NCBI GenBank assembly: GCA_009929695.1
Contig: RZZW01000026.1
Span: 1 to 44,278 of the forward strand
From: Clostridia bacterium
GTDB lineage: Bacteria > Bacillota > Clostridia > Oscillospirales > Ruminococcaceae
Length of the DNA: 44,278 nucleotides
Reading direction: 5' to 3'
Of this stretch, positions 1 through 8,780 are shown piece after piece. How positions within the stretch are numbered: position 1 is the first letter of the stretch; every line of letters begins with the position of its first letter. The notes beneath the pieces are model-generated. The model saw only the letters and a list, made by a program, of their open reading frames with translations, was not told the origin of the DNA and ran no database searches. The translations under genes and the position numbers were made by a program.

Positions 1-53
1 ATGCGTTTCCCATGCGCCCTCTTAACTGGCAGTCTCCTAAAAAAATTCTCCAT

Positions 54-96
54 GATTTTATTGCTTTTGGTGTAACGTATCATTGACAAACCTACA
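54..96 (-). other. Putative insertion-sequence-like end at left edge
   Basis: Read leftward from 96, this stretch begins TGTAGGTTT and matches about 31 of 43 positions of a segment at 44182-44224, read rightward. Both copies would therefore point out of the window. No transposase can be recognised in the remaining 53 bases, so calling it a mobile-element end is inference. The rest of 1-110 holds nothing else I can name. Confidence 0.25.
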
Positions 97-110
97 TTTT
101 TAAAAATTAT

Positions 111-260
111 AATGAAAAATGAAAAGTGAAAAATTAAGGTGTGATTGCTTCGCAATCACATTACAATAGATAACGCAATGTTATAACATTGCGTGTTATA
201 TTAAAATGTGCCGCAACGCGGCACTCCTTAATTTTTCAATTTTCATTTTTCATTCTTCAC
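111..260. repeat. AT-rich terminal-inverted-repeat element, copy 1
   Basis: The left end (111-139) is rich in GAAAAAT and closes with TTAAGG. The right end (about 223-260) is its approximate complement, opening CTCCTTAA. Between them lie three small hairpins, at 140-160, about 172-193 and 209-224. The right end runs straight into the stop codon of the NusG-domain protein at 261. It is one of six related elements in the window, all abutting the 3' end of a minus-strand gene. The hairpins followed by T-runs could serve as terminators. Confidence 0.7.
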
Positions 261-593
261 TTAATTTATACTAATCATAACCCCCGCGGGCATGCACACC
301 GCTGTGTCGCCTGCGTGGGACACTCGCCCGAAGCCTTCGCAGATGTGGTCGGGGCATTGGCTGTCAATAAAGCGTATTGCGCCGTCCTTGATTTCAAGCG
401 TCACGTCAAGCTTTGCGCCCTCGGCTTCGCCTATGTGCACTGTTTTGTCCTCGTCAAGCGGCAGCGTTATGCTCTTTGCATCGACGATGGACACCACGGC
501 CACGCTGCCCGTCTGCCTGTTAAAATATAATATTAAAGCCATCACAGCCGCCAAAACAACTATTGCGGCGGCAAAAATTACGTTTCTTTTCAT
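261..593 (-). CDS. NusG domain II-containing membrane protein
   Basis: This is a 110-residue protein with one N-terminal membrane segment (about residues 5-24) and an exported or extracytoplasmic NusG-type domain II (about 30-110). Three cysteines (C80, C85, C100) lie in the CPDxxC ... C arrangement typical of this small family. The family is common in Firmicutes and its role is not established; it lacks the NGN domain and is not the transcription factor NusG. The ATG at 593 follows AAGGATG at good spacing. A candidate -10 box TATACT lies at 626-631 on the minus strand. It is divergent from the MATE gene and ends directly at an AT-rich repeat. Confidence 0.8.
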   Translation of the reverse strand: MKRNVIFAAAIVVLAAVMALILYFNRQTGSVAVVSIVDAKSITLPLDEDKTVHIGEAEGAKLDVTLEIKDGAIRFIDSQCPDHICEGFGRVSHAGDTAVCMPAGVMISIN

Positions 594-707
594 TCTTCAT
601 CCTTGCATAATTACAATATATATACAGTATAGCACATAAAATATGCACGCGCACTGTATATTACAAAGAGGTGTTGTGTAAAAAGTGACAAAATTTTCAT
701 ATGATAA

Positions 708-736
708 TTGCACATGTTGCCATGCGGTGATATACT
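708..736 (+). promoter_or_regulatory. Promoter of the first MATE gene
   Basis: TTGCAC (708-713), 17 nt, TATACT (731-736), preceded by GGTGA. It matches the extended -10 pattern (TGTGA before a TATACT-like box) that recurs in the window. The likely transcript start is near 743, 34 nt before the ATG. Confidence 0.6.
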
Positions 737-776
737 TGAAATAATTATTATAATGTATGAAACGGAGGCGACTTAT

Positions 777-2114
777 ATGCCCTCACCGCTTTTTTCAAGG
801 CGTGAGCTCGCGAGGCTTATAGTTCCGCTTATTATTGAGCGCGCGCTTGAAACGCTTGTCGGTATGGCTGATGTCGTCATGGTTTCGGGCGTGGGCGAGG
901 CGGCGGTGTCGGGCGTTTCGCTTGTGAATATGCTCAACATTCTGCTTGTCAACATCTTCGCGGCGCTTGCCACAGGTGGCGCTGTGGTGACAAGCCAGCT
1001 CATCGGCGCAAGGAATAACAAGCGCGCTTGCGAAAGCGCGTCGCAGCTCATGGTCGTCAGCGGGCTTGCAGGCGCGGTGATATGCCTCGCGGTGCTTGCG
1101 TTTCGCGTGCCTGTGCTGCGGTTTTTCTTTGGCACTATCGACGACGACGTTATGCAGGCGTGCCTCACATATTTCACAATCTGCGCGCTATCGTATCCGT
1201 TTCTCGCTATATATAACGCCTGCGCCGCGCTTTTTCGCAGCATGGGTAACTCAAATGTGTCAATGTGCACAAGCGCGTTCATGAATGTTGTCAATATTGC
1301 CGGAAATGCCATTTGCGTTTACGGCTTAAAGCTTGGCGTTGCGGGCGTGGCGCTGCCGTCGCTCATCGCAAGAATTATCGCCGCGGCAATAATGATGAAG
1401 CTTATATTTGATCAAGCCCTGCCCGTGCACGTAAAAGCGGGCGAGCGCTTCAAATTTGATAAGCCGCTCGTGAAAAGCATACTGCGCATCGGTATGCCGT
1501 CGGCGGCTGAAAACGGAATGTTTCAGCTTGGGCGCGTGCTCGTCGTGAGCATAATATCGACGTTCGGCACTGTGCAGATAGCCGCAAACGCCGTCGCAAA
1601 CAACATCGACAGCGTCGGCACTATTCCCGCCGAGGCGATGAGCCTTGCCATGATAACAGTCGTCGGACGGTGCGTTGGCGCGGGCGATATGCAAATGGCG
1701 GGAAAATATACAGAAAAGCTGTTGGCGCTTGCCTACGCTGCCACTGCCGCGCTCAATGTAGTGATATTCACGTTCCTAAACCCGATTTTGGGAATGTATA
1801 ATCTTTCGCCCGAAACGCAAAAGCTTTCAATAATACTTATCTGTATTCACAACGGCTTTGCGGTGCTTATGTGGCCGTCGGCGTTCACGCTTGCAAACGC
1901 TATGCGCGCGGCAAACGATGTAAAATATACAATGCTTGTTGCAATTTTTGCAATGTGGGTGTTCCGCCTCGGCCTTAGCTACGTGCTCGGCTCGATGCTT
2001 GGTATGGGCGCGATTGGCGTGTGGGTAGGCATGATTTGCGACTGGGTTTTCCGCACTGTATGCTACGTTTGGCGCTTTGCGAGCGGCAAATGGAAACAAA
2101 TGGCAAAAGCGTAA
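777..2114 (+). CDS. MATE family efflux transporter
   Basis: This 445-residue, highly hydrophobic protein has about 12 predicted membrane segments and the two-half architecture of MATE cation/drug antiporters (norM/mepA type). It presumably exports small organic cations using a Na+ or H+ gradient; the substrate cannot be read from sequence. I chose the ATG at 777 because GGAGG lies at 764-768 just upstream; a longer reading frame to 708 has no ribosome site and overlaps the promoter. The second MATE protein in this window (6226-7563) is the same length but clearly diverged, so they are paralogues and not a recent duplication. It appears to be transcribed alone. Confidence 0.9.
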   Translation: MPSPLFSRRELARLIVPLIIERALETLVGMADVVMVSGVGEAAVSGVSLVNMLNILLVNIFAALATGGAVVTSQLIGARNNKRACESASQLMVVSGLAGAVICLAVLAFRVPVLRFFFGTIDDDVMQACLTYFTICALSYPFLAIYNACAALFRSMGNSNVSMCTSAFMNVVNIAGNAICVYGLKLGVAGVALPSLIARIIAAAIMMKLIFDQALPVHVKAGERFKFDKPLVKSILRIGMPSAAENGMFQLGRVLVVSIISTFGTVQIAANAVANNIDSVGTIPAEAMSLAMITVVGRCVGAGDMQMAGKYTEKLLALAYAATAALNVVIFTFLNPILGMYNLSPETQKLSIILICIHNGFAVLMWPSAFTLANAMRAANDVKYTMLVAIFAMWVFRLGLSYVLGSMLGMGAIGVWVGMICDWVFRTVCYVWRFASGKWKQMAKA

Positions 2115-2177
2115 ATGTGCACACACCACGCACACTTTCAAAAGCTTTTTTGTGCGCAATGACGAATTTACATAAAT

Positions 2178-2210
2178 GCATAAATATCCATTGACTTTGT
2201 ATATTTATGC
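2178..2210. promoter_or_regulatory. Operator-like inverted repeat over the amino-acid importer promoter
   Basis: GCATAAATAT (2178-2187) and ATATTTATGC (2201-2210) form a perfect 10-bp inverted repeat separated by 13 nt. The arms flank the -35 box and fill most of the -35/-10 spacer. The position suits a repressor. An arginine repressor is a reasonable guess because argG lies downstream, but the sequence is not a clear ARG box. Confidence 0.45.
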
Positions 2211-2218
2211 GCTATAAT
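2191..2218 (+). promoter_or_regulatory. Promoter of the amino-acid importer operon
   Basis: TTGACT (2191-2196), 16 nt, TATAAT (2213-2218). The transcript would start near 2225, leaving a leader of about 57 nt before the ATG at 2282. Confidence 0.7.
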
Positions 2219-2281
2219 ATAGTCATGGAAAGAAAAAATGCTGATTTTGAGCAGCATTTAGTTAAAAGAGGAGTTTTACAT

Positions 2282-3115
2282 ATGAAAAAGTTAGTTACAC
2301 TTACAATTGCAGCGCTTATGGCGCTCTCACTAGCAGCATGTGGCAGCACAGCTTCATCACAGACAGCATCGTCTGCCGCTCAGTCAACAGCGTCAACTGC
2401 CTCAACAGCCGACGGCGCAATCGCATCTGCCGACGACCTCACAGGCAAAAAAATCGGCGTTCAGACAGGCACAACAGGCGACATCTACGCAGAGGACGTT
2501 GAGGGCGCGACAATCGAGCGTTACAGCAAGGGCGCAGACGCAATTATGGCGCTCACACAGGGCAAAATTGACGCAGTTATCATTGACGACCAGCCCGCAA
2601 AGGTTTTTGAAGCGCAAAACGACAGCATCAAGGTTCTTGGAGAGCCGTTCACAGTTGAAGATTATGCAATGTGCATATCAAAAGATAAAGCAGACCTCAC
2701 AAAGTCATTTAACGAAGCAATCGCCGCGCTTAAAGCCGACGGCACGCTTCAGAGCATCATCGACTATTACATAGGCGAGGTTGAGGGCAGCAAGCCTTAT
2801 GAAAGCCCCGCAGATGTCAGCTATACAAACGGAAAGCTCATCATGGCGACAAACGCCGCGTTCCCTCCGTATGAATATGTCGAAAACGACACAGTGTGCG
2901 GCCTTGACGCAGACTTTGCAAAAGCCATCTGCGACTATCTCGGCTACGAGCTTCAAATCGACGACATGGAGTTCGACTCCATCATCACAGCTGTACAAAG
3001 CGGCAAAGCCGACTTTGGCGCTGCAGGCATGAGCGTCACAGAGGACAGACTAAAATCAATCGACTTCACAGATAGCTACTGCACAGGCACACAGGCAATA
3101 ATCGTCGCAAAATAA
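2282..3115 (+). CDS. Amino-acid ABC transporter binding lipoprotein, circularly permuted
   Basis: This 277-residue lipoprotein has a signal peptide and lipobox LSLAAC (C20), then a Ser/Ala/Thr-rich linker to about residue 48. The family is the GlnH/HisJ/ArtJ-type SBP_bac_3 fold, but the halves are in reversed order. Residues 50-166 are what is normally the second half (DDLTGKKIGVQTGTTGD, the GADAIMAL region, DAVIIDDQPA, C-terminal helices). Residues 183-277 are what is normally the N-terminal half (GKLIMATNAAFPPYEY, MEFDSIITAVQSGKAD, GMSVTEDRLKSIDFTD). A linker at about 167-182 joins them. The ATG at 2282 follows AGAGGAG; the longer frame to 2207 starts inside the promoter. It is the first gene of an importer operon with a permease and ATPase. 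Substrate is probably a polar amino acid. Confidence 0.9.
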   Translation: MKKLVTLTIAALMALSLAACGSTASSQTASSAAQSTASTASTADGAIASADDLTGKKIGVQTGTTGDIYAEDVEGATIERYSKGADAIMALTQGKIDAVIIDDQPAKVFEAQNDSIKVLGEPFTVEDYAMCISKDKADLTKSFNEAIAALKADGTLQSIIDYYIGEVEGSKPYESPADVSYTNGKLIMATNAAFPPYEYVENDTVCGLDADFAKAICDYLGYELQIDDMEFDSIITAVQSGKADFGAAGMSVTEDRLKSIDFTDSYCTGTQAIIVAK

Positions 3116-3129
3116 TTTTGTTCCAAACG

Positions 3130-3162
3130 GCGCGAAGCTTTATGTTGCACAAAGCTTCGCGC
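3130..3162 (+). other. Intercistronic hairpin after the binding protein gene
   Basis: A perfect 12-bp stem (3130-3141 with 3151-3162) with a 9-nt loop lies between the binding-protein and permease genes. It is not followed by a T-run, so it is more likely an mRNA-stabilising or processing hairpin than a terminator. Such a hairpin would let the binding protein be made in excess over the permease, as is known for other importers. A TATAAT at about 3168-3174 could give an extra internal promoter. Confidence 0.55.
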
Positions 3163-3229
3163 TGGTTTATAATATACATTATAATGTAAAAAACGCGCCG
3201 CGTTAAAAATCATAAGGCAGGGTGACCGC

Positions 3230-3919
3230 ATGAGCTTCAAGGAACGCTTTATTCTCAATTTTATAGAGGACAACAGGTGGAAATATCTGCTTGACGGCCT
3301 TAGCAATACGCTTGTTATCACGATATTTGCGCTTATGCTTGGCGTCACGCTTGGCTTTTTGGTGGCGCTTGTGCGCGTAACTCACGATAAAACGGGCAAG
3401 CTAAAGCTGCTTAATAATATCTCAAAGCTTTACCTCACTGTCATTCGCGGCACGCCTGTCGTTGTTCAGCTTATGATAATTTATTACGTCGTGTTTGCGA
3501 CAATGTCCGTCAGCAAAATAGTTGCCGCGGCACTTGCGTTCGGCATAAATTCCGGCGCATACGTCGCGGAAATATTCCGCAGCGGCATAATGAGCATCGA
3601 CGCAGGTCAAATGGAGGCGGGGCGCAGCCTCGGGCTTTCATACAAAACCACCATGTGGAAAATAGTTATGCCGCAGGCGGTTAAAAACGTTCTTCCCGCG
3701 CTTGGCAACGAAATGATTACTCTTTTAAAAGAGACAAGCGTTGCGGGCTATATAGCGATACAAGACCTCACAAAAGGCGGCGATATAATACGCAGCCGTA
3801 CATATGACGCCATGCTTCCGCTGCTTGCGGTGGCGCTGGTGTATTTGTGTGTAGTGCTTGTTTTGCAACATTTTGTAGGGAAATTAGAAAGGAGACTTGC
3901 GCGAAGTGATAGACGTTAG
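3230..3919 (+). CDS. Amino-acid ABC transporter permease (HisM/GlnP type)
   Basis: This is a 229-residue inner-membrane permease of the polar amino-acid uptake family, close to the family's usual 220-230 residues. The conserved cytoplasmic EAA loop that docks on the ATPase is clear ([20 protein letters not shown] and the following residues). About five membrane segments are apparent. It lies 114 bp after the binding protein and overlaps the ATPase start. A single permease gene means the channel is probably a homodimer. The start ATG at 3230 follows a GCAGGGTGA sequence, a modest ribosome site. Confidence 0.92.
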   Translation: MSFKERFILNFIEDNRWKYLLDGLSNTLVITIFALMLGVTLGFLVALVRVTHDKTGKLKLLNNISKLYLTVIRGTPVVVQLMIIYYVVFATMSVSKIVAAALAFGINSGAYVAEIFRSGIMSIDAGQMEAGRSLGLSYKTTMWKIVMPQAVKNVLPALGNEMITLLKETSVAGYIAIQDLTKGGDIIRSRTYDAMLPLLAVALVYLCVVLVLQHFVGKLERRLARSDRR

Positions 3920-4628
3920 AAATCTCGAAAAATCTTTTGGAGACGTCAAGGTTCTGCGAGGAATTACACAGACGATCCAAAAAGGTGAAAAGGTAGTAGT
4001 TATAGGGCCGTCAGGCAGCGGCAAAAGCACATTTTTAAGGTGCATAAATCTTCTCGAGCAGCCGACGGGCGGCCAGATATTTATTGATGATGAGGAGATA
4101 ACCGCCAAAGGCTGCGACATAGACCAAGTGCGCAGCCGCATGGGCATGGTTTTTCAGCATTTTAACCTGTTTCCGCATTTGACGGTAAAGCAAAACATCA
4201 CGCTTGCGCCTGTTCAGCTAAAGCTTATGAACCAGAAGGACGCGGATAAGCGCGCAATGGAGCTGCTCGGACGCATCGGCCTTGCCGAAAAAGCGGACGA
4301 ATATCCAAACATGCTTTCTGGCGGCCAAAAGCAGCGCATAGCGATTGTCCGCGCGCTCGCAATGAACCCCGAGGTAATGCTTTTCGATGAGCCGACAAGT
4401 GCGCTTGACCCCGAAATGGTCGGAGAAGTGCTCGACTTCATGCGCGAGCTTGCAAACGACGGCATGACAATGGTCATTGTAACTCACGAAATGGGCTTTG
4501 CACGCGAGGTCGCCACACGCGTCTTATTCATCGACGAGGGCGTAATCATGGAGCAAAACGAGCCGAAGGAGTTCTTTGCAAACCCGCAAAACGAGCGTTT
4601 GAAGAGCTTTCTTTCAAAAGTATTATAA
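3906..4628 (+). CDS. Amino-acid ABC transporter ATP-binding protein (GlnQ/HisP type)
   Basis: This 240-residue ATPase powers the importer encoded by the two preceding genes. It shows Walker A (GPSGSGKST, about residues 34-42), the Q-loop ([11 protein letters not shown]), signature LSGGQKQR, Walker B ([14 protein letters not shown]) and the switch histidine (VTHEMGFA). I chose the GTG at 3906 because AGGAG at 3890-3894 is 11 nt upstream. The TTG at 3897 would add three residues but sits only 2 nt from that ribosome site. The start overlaps the permease end by 14 nt, indicating translational coupling. Confidence 0.93.
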   Translation: MIDVRNLEKSFGDVKVLRGITQTIQKGEKVVVIGPSGSGKSTFLRCINLLEQPTGGQIFIDDEEITAKGCDIDQVRSRMGMVFQHFNLFPHLTVKQNITLAPVQLKLMNQKDADKRAMELLGRIGLAEKADEYPNMLSGGQKQRIAIVRALAMNPEVMLFDEPTSALDPEMVGEVLDFMRELANDGMTMVIVTHEMGFAREVATRVLFIDEGVIMEQNEPKEFFANPQNERLKSFLSKVL

Positions 4629-4640
4629 TGTAAGCAATTG

Positions 4641-4722
4641 TGTCATTCTGAGCGCAGCGAAGAATCTTTTGTGCATTGTCATAGGCTTTAAGATTCTTCG
4701 TCGCTGCGCTCCTCAGAATGAC
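4641..4722. repeat. TGTCATTCTGAG palindromic repeat, copy 1
   Basis: A hairpin element begins TGTCATTCTGAGCGCAGCG and ends with the complement CTCAGAATGACA. AAGAATCTT/AAGATTCTT forms the inner stem. Five copies lie in the window (also 16971, 28195, 33132 and 41672). This one sits between the ATPase gene and argG. Confidence 0.85.
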
Positions 4723-4753
4723 AATGTATAATTTATAAAGGGGATTTTGAATA

Positions 4754-5974
4754 ATGGAAAAGAAAAAGTATAAAAAAGTTGTTTTGGCATATTCGGGCGG
4801 TCTTGATACATCTATCATTATTCCGTGGCTTAAAGAAAATTACGGCTGTGAGGTCGTGGCTGTTTCCGGCGACGTAGGGCAGGGCACAGAGCTTGAGGGC
4901 TTAGAGGAAAAGGCTCTCAAAACAGGCGCGTCAAAGCTCTATATCGAGGACTTAAATAAAGACTTCATCGAGCAGTACATTTGGCCTACGCTCAAAGCGG
5001 GCGCAAAATATGAGGGCACATATCTGCTCGGCACAAGCTTTGCCCGCCCGATTATCGCAAAGCGCATTGTCGAAATCGCCAAAGCAGAGGGTGCGGACGC
5101 AATTTGCCACGGCTGCACAGGCAAAGGTAACGACCAAGTGCGTTTTGAGCTGACAATCAAGGCATTTGCACCCGAGCTCGACGTTATCGCACCGTGGAGA
5201 ACATGGGACATCAAGAGCCGTGAGCAGGAGATTGACTACGCCGAAGCGCATGAAATTCCGCTCAAAATCAACCGCGAGACAAACTATTCAAAGGACAAAA
5301 ACCTCTGGCATCTTTCGCATGAGGGTCTTGACCTTGAGAACCCCCAAAACGAGCCGCTCTATGACAAAATCCTAGAGCTTGGCGTCTCACCGGAAAAGGC
5401 ACCCGACGCGCCTACATATGTCACCGTTCATTTTGAAAAGGGCATTCCCACAGCCGTTGACGGCGTTGAGATGGGCGCTGTCGAGCTTGTCGCAAAGCTT
5501 AATGAGCTTGGCGGAGCAAATGGCATCGGTATCATCGACATAGTCGAAAACCGCCTTGTCGGCATGAAGAGCCGCGGCGTTTACGAAACACCGGGCGGCA
5601 CAATTTTGTACCATGCACATGAGGTGCTCGAGACAATCTGCCTTGACAAAGAGACAATGCACTTCAAGCCGATGGTCGCGCAAAAGTACGCCGATTTAGT
5701 GTACAATGGCCAGTGGTTCACCCCGCTGCGTGAAGCACTTGACGCGTTTGTCGACGACACACAAAAGCACGTCACAGGCGACGTTAAGATGAAGCTTTAT
5801 AAAGGCAACATCATCAACGCCGGCGTGACAAGCCCCTACACCCTCTACGACGAGCAGACAGCATCGTTTGGCGAGGACGACGGCTACAACCAAGCCGATT
5901 CAGAGGGCTTCATCAACCTGTTTGGTTTGCCCATCAAAGAACAGGCAAAGCTTTCAAAAAACTGGGATAAATAA
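4754..5974 (+). CDS. argG: Argininosuccinate synthase
   Basis: This 406-residue cytoplasmic enzyme joins citrulline and aspartate with ATP to form argininosuccinate, the penultimate step of arginine synthesis (EC 6.3.4.5). The N-terminal ATP-pyrophosphatase loop [10 protein letters not shown] is at about residues 13-22, and the aspartate/citrulline-binding stretch ([13 protein letters not shown]) follows. Length is normal for the family. The ATG at 4754 follows AAGGGG. argH is not in the window. A TATAAT at 4727-4732 could be a -10 box. A strong intrinsic terminator follows at 5981. Its position after an amino-acid importer suggests a link to arginine or citrulline supply, which is inference. 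Confidence 0.95.
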   Translation: MEKKKYKKVVLAYSGGLDTSIIIPWLKENYGCEVVAVSGDVGQGTELEGLEEKALKTGASKLYIEDLNKDFIEQYIWPTLKAGAKYEGTYLLGTSFARPIIAKRIVEIAKAEGADAICHGCTGKGNDQVRFELTIKAFAPELDVIAPWRTWDIKSREQEIDYAEAHEIPLKINRETNYSKDKNLWHLSHEGLDLENPQNEPLYDKILELGVSPEKAPDAPTYVTVHFEKGIPTAVDGVEMGAVELVAKLNELGGANGIGIIDIVENRLVGMKSRGVYETPGGTILYHAHEVLETICLDKETMHFKPMVAQKYADLVYNGQWFTPLREALDAFVDDTQKHVTGDVKMKLYKGNIINAGVTSPYTLYDEQTASFGEDDGYNQADSEGFINLFGLPIKEQAKLSKNWDK

Positions 5975-5980
5975 TTCAAA

Positions 5981-6016
5981 ACAACCTGACGCACATTCGC
6001 GTCAGGTTGTTTTTTT
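5981..6016 (+). terminator. Intrinsic terminator after argG
   Basis: A perfect 12-bp stem (ACAACCTGACGC with GCGTCAGGTTGT, 5981-5992 and 5999-6010) with a 6-nt loop is followed by TTTTTT. Confidence 0.92.
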
Positions 6017-6036
6017 ATATAAATTTTATAAACGCC

Positions 6037-6137
6037 CCTCATCAGTCGCCTGCGGGCGACAGCTTCCCCCGAGGGGGAAGCCTTTAAAGCCTTCCCCTTT
6101 AGGGGAAGGTGGCGCGACGAAGGAGCGACGGATGAGG
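6037..6137. repeat. CCTCATCAG...GATGAGG dispersed repeat, copy 1
   Basis: This element of about 101 bp starts CCTCATCAGTCGCC and ends GGATGAGG. It holds two inner hairpins built on GCTTCCCC/GGGGAAGC and CCTTCCCC/GGGGAAGG. A second copy lies at 12785-12887. Confidence 0.82.
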
Positions 6138-6162
6138 TAGGTTTGCGTATGAACATATTTAT

Positions 6163-6191
6163 TTGTCATTTCCTTCCAAACATGCTATAAT
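6163..6191 (+). promoter_or_regulatory. Promoter of the second MATE gene
   Basis: TTGTCA (6163-6168), 17 nt, TATAAT (6186-6191) with an upstream TGC extension. The start codon is 35 nt beyond the -10 box. Confidence 0.7.
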
Positions 6192-6225
6192 ATTTAACGT
6201 AAATTATATATTAGGGGTAACGGAA

Positions 6226-7563
6226 ATGGATGAACAATTTGTCAAAATGACTAAAACTCCGGTGCCAAAGCTTGTGGCACAGCTTGCCGTGCCGACTGTC
6301 ATCAGCATGCTTATAACAAGCATCTACAACCTCGCCGACGCATATTTTGTCGGCGGCATAGGCACAAGCGCCAGCGGAGCAATCGGCATTGTGCTCGGGC
6401 TGCAAACGCTTATACAGTCGTTCGGCTTCATGTTCGGTCAGGGCGCGGGCAGCCTTGCAAGCCGCAGATTAGGCAGTAAGGAAAACGACGCCGCGTCCCG
6501 CATAGCCTGCGAGGGCTTTGCAATGTCGCTCATAGTCGGAGTAATATTTGCGGTTTTAGGCTTCATATTTTTCACGCCAATGCTAAAGCTGCTCGGCAGC
6601 ACAGACACAATTTTGCCCTACGCGCGCGATTATTGCCAGTATATTTTGCTCGCCGCGCCGTTTTTTGCTTCAAGCTGCGTGCTAAATAACGTCATGCGCT
6701 ACGAGGGTCACGCGTCGCTCGCCATGATTGGCTTAACGACAGGCGCGATATTAAACATAGTGCTCGACCCCATATTTATATACGGTCTTAACATGGGCGT
6801 AGGCGGCGCAGGTCTTGCGACGGCGCTGTCGCAGCTCGTCAGCTTCTGCATATTGTTTTATATGTTTATCTCAGGCCGCACGCAGATAAAAATTTCACTC
6901 CGCGCGCTAAAATGGCGCATTGAGGACGTAAAAGAGATATGCGCGACAGGCTTTCCCACGCTTTTGCGTCAGGGCTTGACGAGCATTTCAACAATGGCGC
7001 TCAACAACTGCGCGGGCGTTTACGGCGACGCGGCAGTCGCGGCAATGAGCATTGTCGGGCGTGTGTGCTGGCTCATGGCGTCTGTAATGGTCGGCATAGG
7101 GCAGGGAATGCAGCCCGTGGCGGCTTATAACCACGGCGCAAAAAAATATTCGCGCGTCAAAGAAGCGTATATTTTCACAATAAAGCTCGGCGAAATAGTC
7201 ATGATTATATTTGCGGCGGCAATGTTTTTAGTCTCCGCGCAGATAATCGGTGTTTTCCGTGACGACCCCGAGGTCATAGCAATAGGTGTGACGGCGCTGC
7301 GTCTGCAATGTGCCGCAATGCTGTTTCAGCCGCTGACAGTCGCGTCGAACATGGTGTTCCAAAGCATAGGCGAAAGCCGCCTTGCGGCGCTCATAGCAAT
7401 GCTTCGCAGCGGCATATGCTTTTTGCCGGTCGTGTTTATTCTGCCGATGTTCTGCGGCATATTCGGCGTTCAGTGCGCCCAAACAGTCGCTGACGCGCTG
7501 TCGTTTGTGATAGCCCTGCCGTTCGCGATACATTACATGCGCAATATACCTAAAGACGCATAA
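6226..7563 (+). CDS. MATE family efflux transporter
   Basis: This 445-residue integral membrane protein of the MATE family resembles the DinF/MepA-like branch: the N-terminus has TPVPKLVAQLAVPTVISML and is followed by about 12 membrane segments. It presumably exports cationic or other toxic small molecules by ion antiport. The ATG at 6226 follows AGGGGT at a spacing of about 8 nt; an upstream extension of the frame to 6163 begins inside the promoter and is unlikely. The gene has its own promoter and converges on the antiporter gene, ending one base before it. Confidence 0.92.
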   Translation: MDEQFVKMTKTPVPKLVAQLAVPTVISMLITSIYNLADAYFVGGIGTSASGAIGIVLGLQTLIQSFGFMFGQGAGSLASRRLGSKENDAASRIACEGFAMSLIVGVIFAVLGFIFFTPMLKLLGSTDTILPYARDYCQYILLAAPFFASSCVLNNVMRYEGHASLAMIGLTTGAILNIVLDPIFIYGLNMGVGGAGLATALSQLVSFCILFYMFISGRTQIKISLRALKWRIEDVKEICATGFPTLLRQGLTSISTMALNNCAGVYGDAAVAAMSIVGRVCWLMASVMVGIGQGMQPVAAYNHGAKKYSRVKEAYIFTIKLGEIVMIIFAAAMFLVSAQIIGVFRDDPEVIAIGVTALRLQCAAMLFQPLTVASNMVFQSIGESRLAALIAMLRSGICFLPVVFILPMFCGIFGVQCAQTVADALSFVIALPFAIHYMRNIPKDA

Positions 7564-7564
7564 A

Positions 7565-8737
7565 TTAATCAAGCAGCTTTTTATAAAGCCGGTCAATGCA
7601 CACCGCACCAAACGGCGCTGTGATGAGAATTGACACAACCGCGGCGCATAAAACCGCGTTGCCGCACGCAAGCCCCATCGACAGCGGCACCGCGCCTATA
7701 GCGGCCTGCACCGTGGCTTTCGGCGTGTATGCCACCATGCAAAAAACGCGCTCCTTGCGTGTCAGCTTTGTTTTAATGAGGCAGGTTAAAACGCCAACCA
7801 TGCGGAAAATCAGCGCGAAAATTATAAGCGCCACAGCCGCAAGCCCAAATTTTGCGGCATAGCTTAAATCTACAGCCGCGCCCACAAGAACAAAAAGAAG
7901 TACCTCCGCCGCGACCCAAAGCTTGCTGTATTTTACCGACAGCCGCTTCGCGAGCGGGAGGTATTTTTTGTTTATCGCAAGCCCTGTGCTCATTATCGCA
8001 AGCAAGCCCGAAAACGGCACAGTGCCCTTTAGCGACGTTTCGAGCTGCAAAAGCAAAAACGAAATGCTCAAAATAATGAGCAGCTTAACCGAATCGCGCA
8101 TATGAATACGCTTAAAAAATAGCGTCAGCAAAAGCCCCACGCACACGCCGACGACAACGCCGAGCACAATGGAGACAGGTATCTGCAAAAAGCTTGCCGC
8201 CGACACGCTCTCGCCGCCCGCAAGCGAGGTGAACGCCGCAAACAGCACAATCACAAACACATCGTCGACGGACGCGCCCGCCAAAATAAGCTGAGGTATG
8301 CTGTTTTTGCGCCCGTAGCCCTCGTCCATTATTTTCAGCATTCGCGGCACAACAACAGCGGGCGACACCGCCGCGATAACACTGCCCATAACCGCCGCCT
8401 CAACGCGCGTTATACCAAATAGCGCAGGCGCAAAAAGCACAGTGCCAACAATCTCAAAGCACGCCGGCACAAAGCACATCAGCACCGCAGGCCGCCCAAC
8501 GCGCTTTAAATCATCAATGTCAAGCGACAGCCCCGCCCGCGTGAGTATTATCACAAGCGCCGCTTGCCTAAGCTGCGCAGAAATTCCAAGCAGCGAACCG
8601 TCGAGCAAATCCAGCGCAAACGGCCCAAGCAGCACGCCTGTAATTATCATCCCAAGCAGCCCAGGCAGCTTTAATTTAGTGAATACACCGCTTAATAAAA
8701 GACCACATAAAAACACTAGAGCAAGACTTGTAAGCAT
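7565..8737 (-). CDS. Cation/proton antiporter (CPA family), fluoride-riboswitch controlled
   Basis: This 390-residue integral membrane protein of the Na+/H+ exchanger domain family has about 12 membrane segments. Conserved features include GLLLSGVFTKLKLPGLLGMI near the N-terminus and the core motif ASVDDVF in the middle of the protein, where the acidic pair is expected to carry the transported ion. The ATG at 8737 follows AAGGAG at 7 nt; an upstream in-frame ATG at 8758 lies above that ribosome site. It is transcribed from a promoter at 9010-9038 through a fluoride-type riboswitch. Antiporters of this class are, from memory, among the genes reported downstream of fluoride riboswitches. A role in fluoride tolerance is therefore likely, although direct fluoride transport is not shown. 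Confidence 0.88.
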   Translation of the reverse strand: MLTSLALVFLCGLLLSGVFTKLKLPGLLGMIITGVLLGPFALDLLDGSLLGISAQLRQAALVIILTRAGLSLDIDDLKRVGRPAVLMCFVPACFEIVGTVLFAPALFGITRVEAAVMGSVIAAVSPAVVVPRMLKIMDEGYGRKNSIPQLILAGASVDDVFVIVLFAAFTSLAGGESVSAASFLQIPVSIVLGVVVGVCVGLLLTLFFKRIHMRDSVKLLIILSISFLLLQLETSLKGTVPFSGLLAIMSTGLAINKKYLPLAKRLSVKYSKLWVAAEVLLFVLVGAAVDLSYAAKFGLAAVALIIFALIFRMVGVLTCLIKTKLTRKERVFCMVAYTPKATVQAAIGAVPLSMGLACGNAVLCAAVVSILITAPFGAVCIDRLYKKLLD

Positions 8738-8780
8738 AATGAAACTCCTTCTATGCACGTTGTAAAATTGCGGGAAATTT

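Noticed and set aside
1-75. Short plus-strand frame at the left edge (24 codons), and a minus-strand frame from ATG 53 running off the edge
   Set aside because: Too short, no ribosome site and no recognisable motif; noted only as part of a possible mobile-element end.
3897-3905. TTG start for the amino-acid importer ATPase
   Set aside because: The ribosome site ends 2 nt before it, too close; the GTG at 3906 has usable spacing and gives the family's normal N-terminus.
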